Positions 13,476 through 25,028 are shown, counted from the stretch's first letter. The stretch: 64,000 nt of DNA from JBHYGK01 sp051859045 (GCA_051859045.1 JBHYGK010000045.1:1-64000); one strand, 5' to 3'. Notes: generated by a model from the sequence alone, not told the origin. Program-made: numbers and translations.

Positions 13476-14693
13476 CTACACGCTGCGGGTGGCGACGGCG
13501 GGGGCGATGCGCGCGGCCCGCCAGGCCGGCGCGAGCACCGCCAGCAGGCCCAGCGCCAGCAGCGCGCCGGCGCCGCCGGCGACCAGCGCCGGCGGCAGGC
13601 GGCCGATCGAGAGCTGGCCCATCATCGCGGCGTTCAGGGCGTAGGCCAGCGCCGCGCCGGCCAGCACGCCCATCCCGGTGATCATCAGGTTCTCGAGCAC
13701 GAAGGCCTCGAGGATGTCGCGCCGGCGGGCGCCGAGCGCGCGCCGCACGCCGATCTGCTTGCGGCGCTGGGTCACCCACAGGCTGGCCAGGCCGACCACG
13801 CCGATCGCCGTCATCACCAGCAGCAGCACCACCACCGCGTGCAGGCCGCGGATCACGGCCAGCTCGGTGCGGTAGCGCTGCGCGCGGGTCTCGGCCATGG
13901 TGCGCGCCGAGAGCAGGATCCGGCCCGGCACCCGCGCCTGCAGGACCTCGCCGGCCTCGCCGAGCACGCGCTCGGCGTCCGACGGGTCGACCCGCAGCAT
14001 GTAGGTCGCGGTGGCCACCGCCATGCGCTGGGGCAGGATCACCGAATGGCGCGGATCCGCGCCCCACGACACCGCGCCCCAGGGCGACACCAGCCCGTCC
14101 ACCACGCCGACCACCTCGATCCCCGGCGCGCCGCGCCCGGGATGGATCATGCGGCCCAGCGCGGAGCCGCCGGGGAACAGCGCCTCCTCGAGGCTGCGCG
14201 TGATCAGCGCCACCCGCGGGTAGTACGAGCCCGGGTCCGACCAGCGCAGCAGGCGCGCATCGTCCTCGGCGAAGTCGCGGCCGGACACCAGCGCCAGGCC
14301 CAGCGTGCCGACGTAGGCGGGGTCGACCCGGTACAGCGCGGCGGACACCGCGTCCTCGGCGTCGGGGTCGGCCTGGAAGCCGGTGTTCGAGCCGGAGTTC
14401 GACAGCGGCACCTGGCTGGCGTAGCTGGCGGCGAGCACGCCCGGGATCGCGCGCAGGCGCGCGACGTCCTCCGCGATCGACGCGCCGCTGTCGTCGGCCA
14501 CCGGGTCGACCACGCCGAGGTGGACCACGCGCGCCTCGTCGAAGCCGCTGGGCGTCGCGGCCTCGCGCTGGCGCTCGGCCGAGACGTGCAGCGCGTTGGA
14601 CAGGATCGCCAGGGTCAGGGCCACCTGCAGCCCCACCAGCAGCGGCCCGAAGGGCGAACGGCGCATCGCGGAGAACAGCGGTCGGAGCGTCAT
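13476..14693 (-). CDS. ABC transporter permease D (FtsX/MacB type)
   Basis: A 405-aa permease with the MacB/FtsX layout: an N-terminal membrane helix (LLVGLQVALTLAILSNAL), a large periplasmic domain (about residues 45-280) and three C-terminal helices. The coupling segment QIGVRRALGARRRDILEAF is typical of FtsX-like permeases. It is clearly homologous to the permease at 16040-17254 (both begin M-x-LRP and share VALTLAIL-x-NAL). It ends 10 bases before the regulator gene. Confidence 0.9.
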   Translation of the reverse strand: MTLRPLFSAMRRSPFGPLLVGLQVALTLAILSNALHVSAERQREAATPSGFDEARVVHLGVVDPVADDSGASIAEDVARLRAIPGVLAASYASQVPLSNSGSNTGFQADPDAEDAVSAALYRVDPAYVGTLGLALVSGRDFAEDDARLLRWSDPGSYYPRVALITRSLEEALFPGGSALGRMIHPGRGAPGIEVVGVVDGLVSPWGAVSWGADPRHSVILPQRMAVATATYMLRVDPSDAERVLGEAGEVLQARVPGRILLSARTMAETRAQRYRTELAVIRGLHAVVVLLLVMTAIGVVGLASLWVTQRRKQIGVRRALGARRRDILEAFVLENLMITGMGVLAGAALAYALNAAMMGQLSIGRLPPALVAGGAGALLALGLLAVLAPAWRAARIAPAVATRSV

Positions 14694-14700
14694 GGCGGGC

Positions 14701-16029
14701 CTACTGGCTCTTGAGGTGCATCGCCGGGCGGACCCCGGCGGCGCGGAGGGTGGGGACGAGCGCGGCGAGCAGCGCGGAGGCGACCGACAGCGCGATCGTG
14801 GCGCCCACCAGCCACGCGTCCATCCGGTAGAAGCCCGGCGCCTCGGCGAAGCCGTCGCCGAGCAGGTCGAGCCCGTAGAGCGTCAGCAGCAGCCCCAGCG
14901 CCGCGCCGGCCAGGCCGACCAGGCCCGACTCCACCAGCGCCTGCGCCACGATGTCGATGCGCCGGGCGCCCAGCGCGCGGCGCAGGCCGATCTCGCCCTG
15001 GCGCGCGACGAAGGTCGAGGAGATCAGCGCCACCAGGTTGACCAGGCAGGCCGCGAGGAAGCCCGCCGCCACCCAGCCGGCCAGCCGGGTGTCGTCGCCG
15101 ACCACGCCGATGCCGTCGAGCACCTCGCGCACGTCCAGCAGCCGGCTGTTGTCGGGCCGCGGCATCCGGCCCAGCGACTGCTGCGCGGCGACGTAGGCGC
15201 CGAGCCGGTCGGCCAGCGCCGCGCGGTCGGCCGGCGTCGCCACCTCCAGCCACACCTGGATCCAGGTGCACTCCGAGGCGAGGAAGTCCTCGAAGGTCGC
15301 GCCCTGGTCGGTGCCGTCGCAGTTGGTCCAGCCCTCGTTGCGCCAGCCGCGGGCGATGGCGTTGGCGAAGGGCACCCACACGCCCTCGGGCAGCCCGGTC
15401 GGGCTGGAGCCGTACACGCGGTAGAACTTCGGCGTCGGCGCCCAGTCCCCGAGCACGCCGCTGACCACGTAGGGCCGGCCGTCGAGGCGCAGGCGCTGGC
15501 CCACGGCGGGGCCGTCGCCGAACACCCGGCGCGCCAGCGCGGCGTCGATCACGGCCACGTCGGCGCCGCGCGCGTCCTCGTCGGCGCCCCAGGGGCCGCC
15601 CTCGCGGAAGGGCACCGCCATCATCGCGAAGAACGCCGCGTCGGTCGCGATGCCGGACTCGATCCACGGCGCCGCGCCGTCGGCATCCGCCGACACCGCC
15701 GGCGACACGCCGTAGAGCGCGGCGCCGCGCACGCCGAAGTCGCCGGCCACCAGCGCCCGCGCGTCGGCGTAGCCGATCTGCAGGTCCGGCGTGGACAGGT
15801 CCTCGGCGCCCTCGAGCGGCCGGGTGTCGAGCCGCGGCGACAGCAGCAGCTCGGAGCGCCCGGGGAGCGGGTCGCCGCCCAGCGCGCGCAGCATGGCCAA
15901 GCTGGTCATGCTGGCCGCGATCCCGGCCGCCAGGATCACCACCATCAGCAGGCTCATCAGCGGCGCGCGGCGCAGGCCGCGCCAGGCCGAGTGCAGGTGG
16001 TCGCCGAGCATCGGGACGAGGGCGGGCAT
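14701..16029 (-). CDS. ABC transporter permease C (FtsX/MacB type)
   Basis: A 442-aa permease of the same fold: a first membrane helix after a basic amphipathic start (WRGLRRAPLMSLLMVVILA), a large periplasmic domain containing several Cys residues (NCDGTDQG, ASECTWIQ), and three C-terminal helices with EIGLRRALGARRIDIVAQA. Its paralogue is the permease at 17263-18579, which has the same conserved MLRALGGDPLP-like and ECxxxQxWxE patterns. Seven bases separate it from permease D. Confidence 0.9.
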   Translation of the reverse strand: MPALVPMLGDHLHSAWRGLRRAPLMSLLMVVILAAGIAASMTSLAMLRALGGDPLPGRSELLLSPRLDTRPLEGAEDLSTPDLQIGYADARALVAGDFGVRGAALYGVSPAVSADADGAAPWIESGIATDAAFFAMMAVPFREGGPWGADEDARGADVAVIDAALARRVFGDGPAVGQRLRLDGRPYVVSGVLGDWAPTPKFYRVYGSSPTGLPEGVWVPFANAIARGWRNEGWTNCDGTDQGATFEDFLASECTWIQVWLEVATPADRAALADRLGAYVAAQQSLGRMPRPDNSRLLDVREVLDGIGVVGDDTRLAGWVAAGFLAACLVNLVALISSTFVARQGEIGLRRALGARRIDIVAQALVESGLVGLAGAALGLLLTLYGLDLLGDGFAEAPGFYRMDAWLVGATIALSVASALLAALVPTLRAAGVRPAMHLKSQ

Positions 16030-16039
16030 GGGCGTGGCC

Positions 16040-17254
16040 TCAGACGCTGCGGGTGGCTTCGGCGGGCGGGATGCGCGCGGCGCGCCAGGCCGGGCCGAAG
16101 GCCGCGAGCTGGCCGAGCGCGAGCAGGCCCAGGGCGCCGATCGGCAGCAGACCCAGCGGCAGCCGCTCGACCTCGAGCTGGGCGACCAGCAGCTGGTTCA
16201 GGCCGATCGCCAGCGCGATGCCCGCCGCGATGCCGGCCAGCGTGACCATCAGGTTCTCCACCAGGAAGTAGCGCAGGATGTCGACGCGGCGGGCGCCGAT
16301 CGCGCGGCGCACGCCGATCTGCTTGCGGCGCTGGTTCACCCACAGCGTGGCCATGCCGACGATGCCCGAGGCCGTGACCATCAGCAGCAGCCCGACCACG
16401 GCCAGCAGCATCCAGGCCAGCGAGCGGTCGGCGCGGTAGCGGTTCGCGCGCGCCTCCTCGAGGCTGGTGGTGCCCAGGTGCACGCGGTCGTCGCGCGCGG
16501 CCATCAGGGCGGCCTCGACCTCGCGCATCACCCGGTCGCGCTGGCCGGGCTCGGTGCGCACGATGTACTGGGCGGCGGGATCGAGCGTGCGGATCGCGGC
16601 GATCATGCTGCGCTCGCCGTTCTCGCCCAGCTGGCCCCAGGGGCTCTGCAGGCGCTCGACCACGCCCACCACCTCGAAGGCGCTGCCGCCGAGATAGGCC
16701 GTGCGCCCCACCCAGGTGGTCTCGCCGGGAAACAGCTGCTCGGCCAGCGCCCGACTCACGATCGCCACGCGCGTGGTCATGGTGGCCGAGGACTGCTCGA
16801 CCTCGGTCCGCTCGCCCTCGGCGAAGTCGCGGCCCTCGACCAGCGTGAGGTCGAGCGCGTCCACCAGGCTCTCGCCGGTGAAGTAGAACGCGGTGCTGAT
16901 GCTGCGCTGGTTCGGGTCGTCGATCGCGCGCTGCACGGCGAGGTTCCAGCCCGACTGGCCGAGCGGCATCATGTTGGCCGACGCGACGGCCACCACGCCG
17001 GGCATCGCACGGATCATCGCGAGGTCGGCATCGAGCATCGCCGGCACGTCGACGCCTTCGCGGAAGGCGTAGCTGCGGAAGTAGAACGTGTTGGCCTCGT
17101 CGGCGCCCGTGGGGCGCGCGGCGATGGCCAGGCGGTCGGCCACGATGTACAGCGCATTGCCGAGGATGGCGAGGGTCAGCGCGACCTGCATGGCGATCAG
17201 CAGGGCGCCGGTCTTGGAGCGCATCAGCGCCGAGAGGATGGGGCGGAGTTCCAT
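16040..17254 (-). CDS. ABC transporter permease B (FtsX/MacB type)
   Basis: A 404-aa permease beginning MELRPILSALMRSKTGALL, with an N-terminal helix, a periplasmic domain and three C-terminal helices containing QIGVRRAIGARRVDILRYF. Paralogue of permease D. The start ATG at 17254 was set by this homology; the frame stays open far upstream (to 22612), but that part is a shadow of glmS and the adaptor and ATPase genes. Confidence 0.9.
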   Translation of the reverse strand: MELRPILSALMRSKTGALLIAMQVALTLAILGNALYIVADRLAIAARPTGADEANTFYFRSYAFREGVDVPAMLDADLAMIRAMPGVVAVASANMMPLGQSGWNLAVQRAIDDPNQRSISTAFYFTGESLVDALDLTLVEGRDFAEGERTEVEQSSATMTTRVAIVSRALAEQLFPGETTWVGRTAYLGGSAFEVVGVVERLQSPWGQLGENGERSMIAAIRTLDPAAQYIVRTEPGQRDRVMREVEAALMAARDDRVHLGTTSLEEARANRYRADRSLAWMLLAVVGLLLMVTASGIVGMATLWVNQRRKQIGVRRAIGARRVDILRYFLVENLMVTLAGIAAGIALAIGLNQLLVAQLEVERLPLGLLPIGALGLLALGQLAAFGPAWRAARIPPAEATRSV

Positions 17255-17262
17255 GGCGGGCC

Positions 17263-18579
17263 TCACTGGGTCTTGAGCTGGATGGCGGGGACGACCTGGC
17301 AGGCGCGCCAGGTGGGCAGCAGGCCGGCGAGCACGGCGGCCGCGATCGCGGTGCCGACCGTGGCGAACAGCATGGTGGGGCTCATGTGGGCCACGGCGGC
17401 GACCTCGGACGACTGCTGGGCCAGCACCCACAGCCCGCCGAAGGTCAGCCCGAGGCCGATCAGGCCGCCGGCCGCGCCGACCACGCCGGCCTGCACGAGG
17501 TACTGCTGGAACACCTGGCCGCGGGTGGCGCCGAGCGCGCGGCGCACGCCGATCTCGCCGGCATGCGCGGTGAACTTGGCCAGCAGCAGGCCCACGGTGT
17601 TGACGATGCACACCAGCAGGAAGCCGGCGGCGAGCAGGGTCTGCAGCACGGTGTCGTCGCCGAGCACCTCCTGGTCGTCCATCAGCTCGATCACGTCGAG
17701 CAGGCGCGACTGCTGGCCCAGGGGCAGGCGACCCACCGCCTGCTGCGACGCCACGTAGCCGCGCAGGCGCTCGAGATAGGCGTCGCGGTCGCCGGCATCG
17801 GCCAGCTCCACCCAGTACTGCATGAACACGCATTCGGACTCGAGCAGGCCGGTGTAGCCGGGTTCGGGGCCGTCGCCGGAGCAGTTGACGTTGCCGTTCG
17901 GGCCGGACTCGTTGGCGATCGCGTTGCGCAGCGGGATGAACACGTCGTCGGTGTCGGTGAAGCGGTTGTTGCCGCCGATCAGCCAGTAGTACTTCGGCAT
18001 CGGACGCCACGGGGCCAGCACGCCGGTGATCACGTACTCGCGCTCGAACATGCGCAGGCTGCGGCCGGTGGGGTCCTCGTCGCCGAACAGGCGGCGGGCG
18101 AAGTCGGCCGACAGCACCACCTCGGCGCCGCCGCGGGCGTCGGCGTCCTCGCTCCAGGCGCCGCCGTGCGCGAAGGGCGCCTCGAACATCGCGAAGAAGT
18201 CCGCGTCCACGGCCATGCCGCTGACCAGGGTATTGCCGAGGCTGGCGTCCAGCTCGGCGACGCCGCCCACCGCATAGATCGCCGTGCGGCGCAGGCCCGC
18301 GGCGTCGTCGGCGGGCAGCAGCTCGCGGATGTCCAGCCAGCTCTGGTGCGGGCCGACGTTCTCGTCGCCGCCGTCCTCGACCGAGGGCTGGTTGTCGACC
18401 TGCACCGCGATCAGCCGGTCGCTCTTGGACGGGATGGGGTCGCCCGACATCGCGCGCAGCACGGTCAGCGTGGACATCGACGTGGCCACGCCGACCGCCA
18501 GCGTCAGCACCATCAGCGCGGTCAGGATGGGGTTGCGCTTGAGGCTGCGCAGGCCCAGGGAGAGGTAGTGGGCGAACAT
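17263..18579 (-). CDS. ABC transporter permease A (FtsX/MacB type)
   Basis: A 438-aa permease, first of the four. N-terminal helix NPILTALMVLTLAVGVATSM, a periplasmic domain with a Cys-containing stretch (NVNCSGDGPEPGY, ESECVFMQYW), and a C-terminal three-helix bundle with EIGVRRALGATRGQVFQQY. It follows the ATPase gene by 15 bases and precedes permease B by 8. A and B are probably one heterodimeric pair, C and D the second. Confidence 0.9.
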   Translation of the reverse strand: MFAHYLSLGLRSLKRNPILTALMVLTLAVGVATSMSTLTVLRAMSGDPIPSKSDRLIAVQVDNQPSVEDGGDENVGPHQSWLDIRELLPADDAAGLRRTAIYAVGGVAELDASLGNTLVSGMAVDADFFAMFEAPFAHGGAWSEDADARGGAEVVLSADFARRLFGDEDPTGRSLRMFEREYVITGVLAPWRPMPKYYWLIGGNNRFTDTDDVFIPLRNAIANESGPNGNVNCSGDGPEPGYTGLLESECVFMQYWVELADAGDRDAYLERLRGYVASQQAVGRLPLGQQSRLLDVIELMDDQEVLGDDTVLQTLLAAGFLLVCIVNTVGLLLAKFTAHAGEIGVRRALGATRGQVFQQYLVQAGVVGAAGGLIGLGLTFGGLWVLAQQSSEVAAVAHMSPTMLFATVGTAIAAAVLAGLLPTWRACQVVPAIQLKTQ

Positions 18580-18594
18580 GGGGGCGTCCTCCGC

Positions 18595-19275
<681 letters not shown>

Positions 19276-19326
19276 GAGGGGCGTCCTTGTGGCGTGCGGG
19301 AAAGGGGAGGGGGAGGAGGGGCGGGG

Positions 19327-20595
19327 TCAGTCGTTGAGCTGGACGCGCTCGGCGTCCTCGAAGGTGTCGGTGCCGGCGATCACCACGCGCTCGCCCTCGG
19401 CGAGGCCGTCGAGCACCTCGACGTGGGTGACGCTGCTGGCGCCCAGCGCGATCGTCCGGCGCACGGCCACGCCGTCGGCCACGACCCAGGCGATGCGGCC
19501 GCCCTGGGCCTCGACGAAGGGGCCGCGCGGCAGCATCAGGGTGTCGGCGCGCTCGTCGATCAGCACGCGGGCGTTGACGCGCTGGTTCTGGCGCAGGCCC
19601 TCGGGCTGGCCGCCCTCGAAGGCCACGCGCACGCGCACCCGGTTGGCCACGACCTCGGGCGAGATCGCGCTGATCCGGCCGGGCACGTCGAGCGGGCCCA
19701 CGCGCACGCCGGCGCTCATGCCCAGGCCCAGGTCGTCGGCGAAGGCCTCGGCGACCTCCAGCTCCACCTCGAGCCGGCTGAGGTCGACCACGGTCACCAG
19801 CGGCGCGTTGGCCACCACCACCGCGCGGTCGGTGACCGCGACGGTGCCGACGATGCCGGCCACCGGGGCCTTGATGCGCAGGTCCTCGACCCGGCGGCGC
19901 AGGTCCGACACCACCAGCGCCTGGCGCTCGAGCGCGCGCTCGCGGGTGGTCAGGTCGAAGCCGGTGGACTGGCCCGACAGCGAGGCCTCGGCCTCGGCGT
20001 GGCCCAGCCGGATCTCGGCGCTGGCCACCGCGTCGCGCGCGGCCAGCAGGTCCACCTCCGACACCACGCCCAGCTCGAAGCCGCGCTCGGCGCGCTGCAG
20101 GTCGCGGCGCGCGGTGGTCAGCACCAGGCCGGCCTCGTCGCGGGTGCGGGTGGCCAGCAGGGTGGCCTGGCGCGCGGTGATGCGCTGGCGGCCGACCTCG
20201 GCCTCGAGGCTGGCCAGCGTGGACTCCTCGCGGGCGAGCTCGTTGGTGAGCTCGGGCGACTCGATCGTGGCCAGCATCGCGCCGGCCTCGACGGTGGCGC
20301 CGGCCTGCACGGCCAGGGTCACGGTGCCGCCGACCGGGGCGTGCAGGGTGGGGCTGACCGCCGCCACCACCCGGCCCTCGGCGGCGACGTCGCGCACGAA
20401 CACGCCGCGGCTGACGTCGGCGACGCGGACGCGATCGGCGGACACCGAGCGCTCCGCGCCGCCCCAGGAGGCCAGCAGCGCGCCGAGCACGGCCACCGCC
20501 GCCACGCCGCCGCCCCAGCGCAGGGCCAGGCGACGGCGCCGGGCGCGGGGGTCGGGGGCGGTGGCGCGGTCCTGGCCGGAGGTGTCGCGGATCAT
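19327..20595 (-). CDS. Periplasmic adaptor (HlyD/MacA family) of the ABC exporter
   Basis: A 422-aa membrane-fusion protein. One N-terminal membrane helix (about residues 24-42, LRWGGGVAAVAVLGALLA), a lipoyl-like half-motif, a coiled-coil hairpin (about 120-230, rich in Ala, Glu, Leu and Arg), then barrel and membrane-proximal domains (ARVLIDERADTLMLPRGPF). It links an inner-membrane ABC exporter to an outer-membrane channel. First gene of the operon; the ATPase gene follows after 51 bases. No TolC gene is in this operon. Confidence 0.9.
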   Translation of the reverse strand: MIRDTSGQDRATAPDPRARRRRLALRWGGGVAAVAVLGALLASWGGAERSVSADRVRVADVSRGVFVRDVAAEGRVVAAVSPTLHAPVGGTVTLAVQAGATVEAGAMLATIESPELTNELAREESTLASLEAEVGRQRITARQATLLATRTRDEAGLVLTTARRDLQRAERGFELGVVSEVDLLAARDAVASAEIRLGHAEAEASLSGQSTGFDLTTRERALERQALVVSDLRRRVEDLRIKAPVAGIVGTVAVTDRAVVVANAPLVTVVDLSRLEVELEVAEAFADDLGLGMSAGVRVGPLDVPGRISAISPEVVANRVRVRVAFEGGQPEGLRQNQRVNARVLIDERADTLMLPRGPFVEAQGGRIAWVVADGVAVRRTIALGASSVTHVEVLDGLAEGERVVIAGTDTFEDAERVQLND

Positions 20596-20631
20596 GGCGG
20601 GGCTCGGAGAACGGAAGGGATGCCCGTCTTA

Positions 20632-20648
20632 TCCACGATCCGTGCCAA
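20632..20648 (-). promoter_or_regulatory. Candidate sigma-54 promoter of the ABC exporter operon
   Basis: On the minus strand TTGGCACGG (20648-20640), three bases, then GTGGA (20636-20632). The -24 part fits the YTGGCACGR consensus fully. The -12 part reads GTGGA instead of TTGCW, so its GC is GG. It lies 37 bases before the adaptor start codon, and the operon encodes its own NtrC-type activator. Confidence 0.45.
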
Positions 20649-20746
20649 CGCCCAAGTGCCTGATCGCCATGGATTCGCCATGTCCCCGCCCGGCGTCCGC
20701 CCGCGTCCGCGGCGTCCGGCCGGACGCCCGCGCCGGGGCCCTCCGT

Positions 20747-20752
20747 TACACT
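20747..20752 (+). promoter_or_regulatory. Candidate -10 element of glmS
   Basis: TACACT, 30 bases before the glmS ATG. No good -35 is visible. A Shine-Dalgarno AGGAAG follows at 20771-20776. Confidence 0.4.
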
Positions 20753-20782
20753 GCGCGCCTCATCGAGACCAGGAAGTTCCCC

Positions 20783-22606
<1,824 letters not shown>

Positions 22607-22610
22607 GCCC

Positions 22611-23201
22611 ATGCGCGTCTGCGTCTACGCCGCCTCGTCCAACCACTGCGATCCCGCCTTCCACGCCCAGGCCTACGCGCTGGGCCGGCACCTCGCGCTC
22701 AACGGCTGCACGCTGGTGTATGGCGGGGGTTCGGGCGGCTCGATGGGCGCGGTCGCCAACGGCGCGCTCGAGGCCGGCGGCGAGGTCGTCGGCATCCTGC
22801 CGCGCTTCATGGCCGACCTCGAGTGGGGCCATCCCGGCCTGACCAAGCTCGAGCTGGTGGAGGACATGCGCGAGCGCAAGCACCGCCTGCTCACCGGCTC
22901 CGACGCCGTGGTGGCGCTGCCCGGCGGCTGCGGCACGCTCGAGGAGCTGTTCGAGGCGATCACGCTCAAGCGGCTCGGGCTGTACTTCAACCCGATCCTG
23001 CTGATGGAGTGCCGCGACTACTGGAAGCCGCTGTGCGACTTCATGCAGGCGCAGGTGATCGAGGAGCGCTTCATGAACCCCGAGCACGCCGCGATGTGGA
23101 CGCGCGTGCTGGACGTGGAGCAGGTGGTCGCGACGATCCGCGCCACGCCGCGCTGGCGCGAGGACGCGCGCGAGCTGGCGATCGTGCGGCCGGCGGGCTG
23201 A
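22611..23201 (+). CDS. LOG-family (TIGR00730) Rossmann-fold protein, probable nucleotide phosphoribohydrolase
   Basis: A 196-aa protein with GGGSGGSMGAVANGAL (about 38-53), the Arg-Lys pair ERKHRL (88-93) and PGGCGTLEE (104-112), the conserved PGGxGTxxE active-site motif. Characterised members hydrolyse cytokinin riboside 5'-monophosphates or other nucleoside monophosphates to base and ribose-5-phosphate. It lies four bases after glmS and is probably co-transcribed. The physiological substrate cannot be read from the sequence. Confidence 0.85.
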   Translation: MRVCVYAASSNHCDPAFHAQAYALGRHLALNGCTLVYGGGSGGSMGAVANGALEAGGEVVGILPRFMADLEWGHPGLTKLELVEDMRERKHRLLTGSDAVVALPGGCGTLEELFEAITLKRLGLYFNPILLMECRDYWKPLCDFMQAQVIEERFMNPEHAAMWTRVLDVEQVVATIRATPRWREDARELAIVRPAG

Positions 23202-23249
23202 GGCCCGCCGGGCGGCGCGCGGCCGGGGCGCGGCGCGCGCCCCGCGGGA

Positions 23250-23678
23250 TCAGTCCTCGCGCGCCGGCGCGTCGTCGCCGAACGCCCGGCGCCCGCCGCC
23301 GTCGAAGCGCAGCTCGCCGTCGCCCTCGGCCGCCTCGCCGTCGCCGGCGCCATTCGACACGTGCGTGGTGGTGACCTCGCCGATCGCGAAGCGCTTGTGC
23401 TTCGGCGGCGGCAGCAGCAGCGAGGCCTCGTCGGAGGCCAGCACCAGCTCGGCGCGGCGCGCCTCCGGGATCTCCTGCCAGTGGCAGTCGCGCAGCGCGC
23501 CCTCGAGCGCGTAGAGCAGGTTCAGGCTGGGCTTGAAGCCCGCGCGCTTGACCTTGATGAAGGCCGCCACGGCGCCCAGCGCCTCGAGTTCCTCGCGGGT
23601 GCGGATGCCGACCTGGCGCAGCCAGGCGGTGCCCTTCGGGCCGACGTTGCGGAGTTTCGGTGCAGCGGGAGCGGCCAT
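23250..23678 (-). CDS. TfoX/Sxy C-terminal domain protein
   Basis: A 142-aa protein. Residues about 8-85 match the TfoX C-terminal domain (LRNVGPKGTAWLRQVGIRT, EALGAVAAF, LNLLYALEGALRDCHW). The N-terminal TfoX domain of competence regulators is absent. The tail (about 90-142) is acidic, Gly-rich and probably disordered. Such stand-alone domains have no assigned function; a role in competence is not implied. Confidence 0.8.
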   Translation of the reverse strand: MAAPAAPKLRNVGPKGTAWLRQVGIRTREELEALGAVAAFIKVKRAGFKPSLNLLYALEGALRDCHWQEIPEARRAELVLASDEASLLLPPPKHKRFAIGEVTTTHVSNGAGDGEAAEGDGELRFDGGGRRAFGDDAPARED

Positions 23679-23730
23679 GCGTGTGGCGTCCTTGCGGTGG
23701 TGGCGGGCGCGGGGGGCGGGCGGGGCGACC

Positions 23731-24213
23731 TCAGTCGAGGGTGTCGAGGAAGGCCTGGGCGATCGCCTCGAGGCCGGCCTGGTCGTCGGCGTCGAAGCGG
23801 CCGACCTCCGGGCTGTCGAGGTCGAACACGCCGACCAGGCGATCGCCCTTGAACAGCGGCACCACCACCTCCGAGCGCGAGGCCGCGTCGCAGGCGATGT
23901 GGCCCTCGAAGTCGTGCACGTCGTGCACGCGCTGGGTCTGGCGGGTGGCGGCGGCGGTGCCGCAGACGCCGCGCCCGATCGCGATGCGCACGCAGGCCGG
24001 CAGGCCCTGGAAGGGGCCGACCACCAGCTCGGTGCCGTCGTAGAAGTAGAAGCCGACCCAGTTCAGGCCCGGCAGCGCGTGGTAGACCAGCGCGGAGAGG
24101 TTGGCGGCGTTGGCGGTGCGGTCGCGCTCGCCGTCCATCAGGCCGCGGGCCTGGGACAGCAGCTGGGCGTACTGCTCGGGCTTGCCGCCTTCGAGCGTGG
24201 ATGCGTGGAACAT
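23731..24213 (-). CDS. msrC: Free methionine-(R)-sulfoxide reductase (GAF domain)
   Basis: A 160-aa single GAF-domain enzyme that reduces free Met-R-sulfoxide using thioredoxin. The three Cys of the family are present at 74 (PACVRI), 84 (GVCGTA) and 108 (HIACDA); their spacing (10 and 24) equals that of the E. coli enzyme. LNWVGFYFYDG and SEVVVPLFK are typical core segments. Transcribed divergently from bioD across 83 bases. Confidence 0.9.
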   Translation of the reverse strand: MFHASTLEGGKPEQYAQLLSQARGLMDGERDRTANAANLSALVYHALPGLNWVGFYFYDGTELVVGPFQGLPACVRIAIGRGVCGTAAATRQTQRVHDVHDFEGHIACDAASRSEVVVPLFKGDRLVGVFDLDSPEVGRFDADDQAGLEAIAQAFLDTLD

Positions 24214-24261
24214 GCGGGCTCCCGTGTGGACGCCGGAGTGTAGCAGCGGCGCCGCGCCCGC

Positions 24262-24289
24262 TAGACTCGCGCACCCCGCGCCCGAGGAG
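24262..24289 (+). promoter_or_regulatory. Candidate -10 and Shine-Dalgarno of bioD
   Basis: TAGACT at 24262-24267, then GAGGAG at 24284-24289, eight bases before the bioD ATG at 24297. Confidence 0.4.
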
Positions 24290-24296
24290 CCCCGCG

Positions 24297-24977
24297 ATGC
24301 CCAGCGTCTACGTCACCGGCACCGACACCGACGCGGGCAAGACCTGGGTCTCGGCCGCGCTGCTGCACGCGCTGCGCCGGGAAGGCCCTGCGGTGGGCAT
24401 GAAGCCGGTCGCGAGCGGCTGCGCCTGGACCGCCGGCGGCTGGCGCAACGCCGATGCCCTCGCGCTGCAGGCGGCCAGCGATCCGGTGCCGGAGTACGCG
24501 CAGGTGAACCCGTTCGCGCTGCCCGAGCCCACCGCGCCGGGCATCGCCGCGCAGCGCGCCGGCGTCACCCTGGACCTCGCGTCGATCGTGGCCGCGCACG
24601 CCGCGCTCGCCGCGCTGGCGCCGACGGTGCTGGTGGAGGGCGTCGGCGGCTGGCTCGCCCCGCTGTCGGACACGCTCGAGCAGGCCGACCTGTGCCGCGC
24701 GCTCGGCGTTCGCGACGCGGTGCTGGTGGTCGGGCTTCGGCTGGGCTGCATCAACCACGCGCGCCTCACCGCCCGCGCCCTGGCCGCGGACGGCCTGCGG
24801 CTGCGCGGCTGGATCGGCTCGGCGGTGGATCCGGGCCTGGCCTTCCCCGAGGAGACCCTGGCGATCCTGCGGGCGACGCTCGGCGTCCCCTGCCTCGGGG
24901 TGCTGCCGTTCGACCCGGAGGCCACGGCCGAGGCGCGGGCGGATCGGATCGTCCTGCCCGCGGGGTTCCCGGGCTGA
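24297..24977 (+). CDS. bioD: Dethiobiotin synthase
   Basis: A 226-aa ATP-dependent carboxylase that closes the ureido ring of dethiobiotin. P-loop GTDTDAGKT at about 8-16, GMKPVASGC with the conserved Lys, and VEGVGGWLAPL. The start at 24297 has a Shine-Dalgarno sequence; the frame's earlier ATG at 24201 would lie in the divergent promoter. The gene stands alone here, away from any bioA, bioB or bioF. Confidence 0.95.
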   Translation: MPSVYVTGTDTDAGKTWVSAALLHALRREGPAVGMKPVASGCAWTAGGWRNADALALQAASDPVPEYAQVNPFALPEPTAPGIAAQRAGVTLDLASIVAAHAALAALAPTVLVEGVGGWLAPLSDTLEQADLCRALGVRDAVLVVGLRLGCINHARLTARALAADGLRLRGWIGSAVDPGLAFPEETLAILRATLGVPCLGVLPFDPEATAEARADRIVLPAGFPG

Positions 24978-24986
24978 CGCGCGGTG

Positions 24987-25028
24987 TTGGAAACCGGTCT
25001 CGATTAGTGGCTATACTGCCCGGTATAG
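24987..25028 (+). promoter_or_regulatory. Promoter and palindromic operator candidate upstream of the RND pump
   Basis: A perfect inverted repeat CTATAC-N6-GTATAG at 25011-25028 overlaps a -10-like TATACT (25012-25017); TTGGAA (24987-24992) lies 19 bp upstream as a possible -35. The palindrome also places a second -10-like TATAGT at 25024-25029. No regulator gene is adjacent, so any repressor must act in trans. Confidence 0.5.
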
